The position numbers and the translations under genes are program-made. From contig CM060203.1 in assembly GCA_030562195.1 (NCBI GenBank), positions 12,528,534 through 12,592,533 on the forward strand: a DNA stretch of 64,000 bases. Direction: 5' to 3'. Positions 63,160-64,000 of the stretch are shown piece after piece (the stretch's first letter is position 1; each line of letters begins with the position of its first letter). This DNA is from Nipponacmea schrenckii (lineage: Eukaryota > Mollusca > Gastropoda > Lottiidae). The notes under the pieces were generated by a model. That model was not told where the DNA came from and did no database searches. It saw only the letters and a program-made list of their open reading frames with translations.

Positions 63160-63769
63160 ATGGTGATAATGGACAATTTTGATTTACCAAATTTCAACAT
63201 AGAATGGTCGTCACTTTCCAAATTTGAATTTCTGTCGGACTTGAGTGATTCGGAAAGAAAGCCTAATACCCAAAGCGACGAAGAACTTATAAATACAAAA
63301 ATAGATATGGATAAACAATGTCATTACAATCCAAAATGTTCAGATGTTAGTGATTCTGACGATATGAAAAAATCGAAAAGTGATGAAGAACTGTTGTTAT
63401 CTTTTTCTCAACAAGAAGGCGGTGGTAAAAATGCTTTATCATGTAAGGAGGACTATGATGCCAAGCCGTTCTCGGAACCCATGTCCGGAACCCATGTCCG
63501 AGTCGGATTTGAAGTTATTCTTACGCAGCCGACTTCCAGCAAATTCAATTGAGATAAAAGCAACTGGGCTTACCGAACTTTTACAAATTGGAGATTACAC
63601 TGAAATTCAAAATAAACAGTCGGAGTGAAACCTTTTAAACAGGATATTCTTGATATGGACAATAAAACGCTTAATGAATCATTAGGATATTTCATAACGG
63701 AAGTGAGGCGTCAAGATGGACAAGAGTATCAAGGTGACACAATTTATGAACTTGTAGCTGAATCATAGG
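63160..63769 (+). pseudogene. Broken Crypton/ZMYM-like tyrosine-recombinase-family fragment
   Basis: The first frame (63160-63552, ATG at 63160 or 63169) gives an acidic Ser/Asp-rich N terminus. At about 63478 a 13-base phrase GGAACCCATGTCC is repeated in tandem, which shifts the frame. The continuation with normal-looking sequence (SESDLKLFLRSRLP) is in another frame that closes at 63626-63628. A third piece, 63626-63769, encodes DILDMDNKTLNESLGYFITE followed by VRRQDGQEYQGDTIYEL. That is the signature of the segment just before the catalytic domain in Crypton-derived proteins (ZMYM2, KCTD1-like and DUF3504 proteins: LN..L..F..EVR...G..Y...T.Y.L). Stops follow at 63767 and beyond, and no catalytic part is seen before the window ends. 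It is read as a degraded transposon copy. Confidence 0.6.
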
Positions 63770-63959
63770 AAACTAACAGAGAAGACTGTAAGATGTTATC
63801 AGAATAAATCAATGCCAGAGAGATGTCCGGTTCTATCGTATGAAAAGTATTTAAAGTTAAAATACAGATGTGACGTCACTCTTTGATGTTGCAGTGTCTG
63901 TAAGTAACCTATTGGGGATAGCTTTGTGCCAACAGTCCAATAACTGCGCCATTTTGTCC

Positions 63960-63999
63960 AGTTATTGATACTGGCATTATGTCAAGAGTATCAATAACT
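63960..63999. repeat. 13-bp hairpin at the window end
   Basis: AGTTATTGATACT at 63960-63972 is mirrored by AGTATCAATAACT at 63987-63999. A shorter nested pair (CAATAACTG at 63938 and CAGTTATTG at 63959) overlaps it. It may be part of a repeat that continues past the edge. Confidence 0.75.
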
Positions 64000-64000
64000 A

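Noticed and set aside
51120..64000. Bursicon alpha next to the beta gene
   Set aside because: No cysteine-knot exon with the alpha signature was seen by eye on either strand; a profile search would be decisive.

Overview
This is eukaryotic, AT-rich nuclear DNA (roughly one third G+C by eye). Genes are sparse, introns carry GT..AG ends, and transposon debris and minisatellites are abundant. Partner of bursicon, a hormone subunit known from arthropods, molluscs and relatives but not vertebrates, points to a protostome. The retroelement remnants would fit a mollusc such as a gastropod. The phylum is an inference, and no species is claimed. | Layout: 1-5997 (minus) holds the first seven coding exons of a membrane dipeptidase (DPEP family) whose 3' part runs off the left edge; its first intron holds a 28-bp minisatellite. 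9855-10796 (minus) is a single-coding-exon, highly divergent seven-helix receptor. 13963-14907 (minus) is the 3' end of a 5'-truncated non-LTR retrotransposon. 23168-43547 (plus) is an eight-exon gene for a secreted or membrane-anchored Reeler-DOMON protein (ferric-chelate-reductase-1-like, without the cytochrome b561 core). Its 10.2-kb first intron is filled with a 1.35-kb duplication, a 24-bp-unit array and a second minisatellite. 46898-50065 (plus) is a five-exon orthologue of TMIE, the mechanotransduction-channel subunit. 50448-51119 (minus) is a two-exon partner-of-bursicon gene, convergent with TMIE and only 382 bp from it. | From 51.2 kb rightwards I found no confident host gene. The region holds three more minisatellites, a TTAA-flanked MITE (55995-57059), a 1.6-kb foldback element with 595-bp arms (57926-59539), an adjoining tRNA-derived SINE, one small unplaced ORF, and at the right edge a broken Crypton-type tyrosine-recombinase-family fragment beside a 35-bp inverted repeat. 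A second TTAA-flanked MITE lies at 38728-39171 inside a Reeler-DOMON intron. A tRNA-like segment between 57-bp inverted repeats lies at 44840-45113. | The host genes do not form a pathway. They are ordinary neighbours: an ectopeptidase, an orphan receptor, a DOMON haem-domain protein, a sensory transduction subunit and a neurohormone subunit. For every multi-exon model I checked that exon phases join without a frame break. The DOMON gene sums to 1167 coding bases, TMIE to 615, and the bursicon subunit to 399 including the stop.
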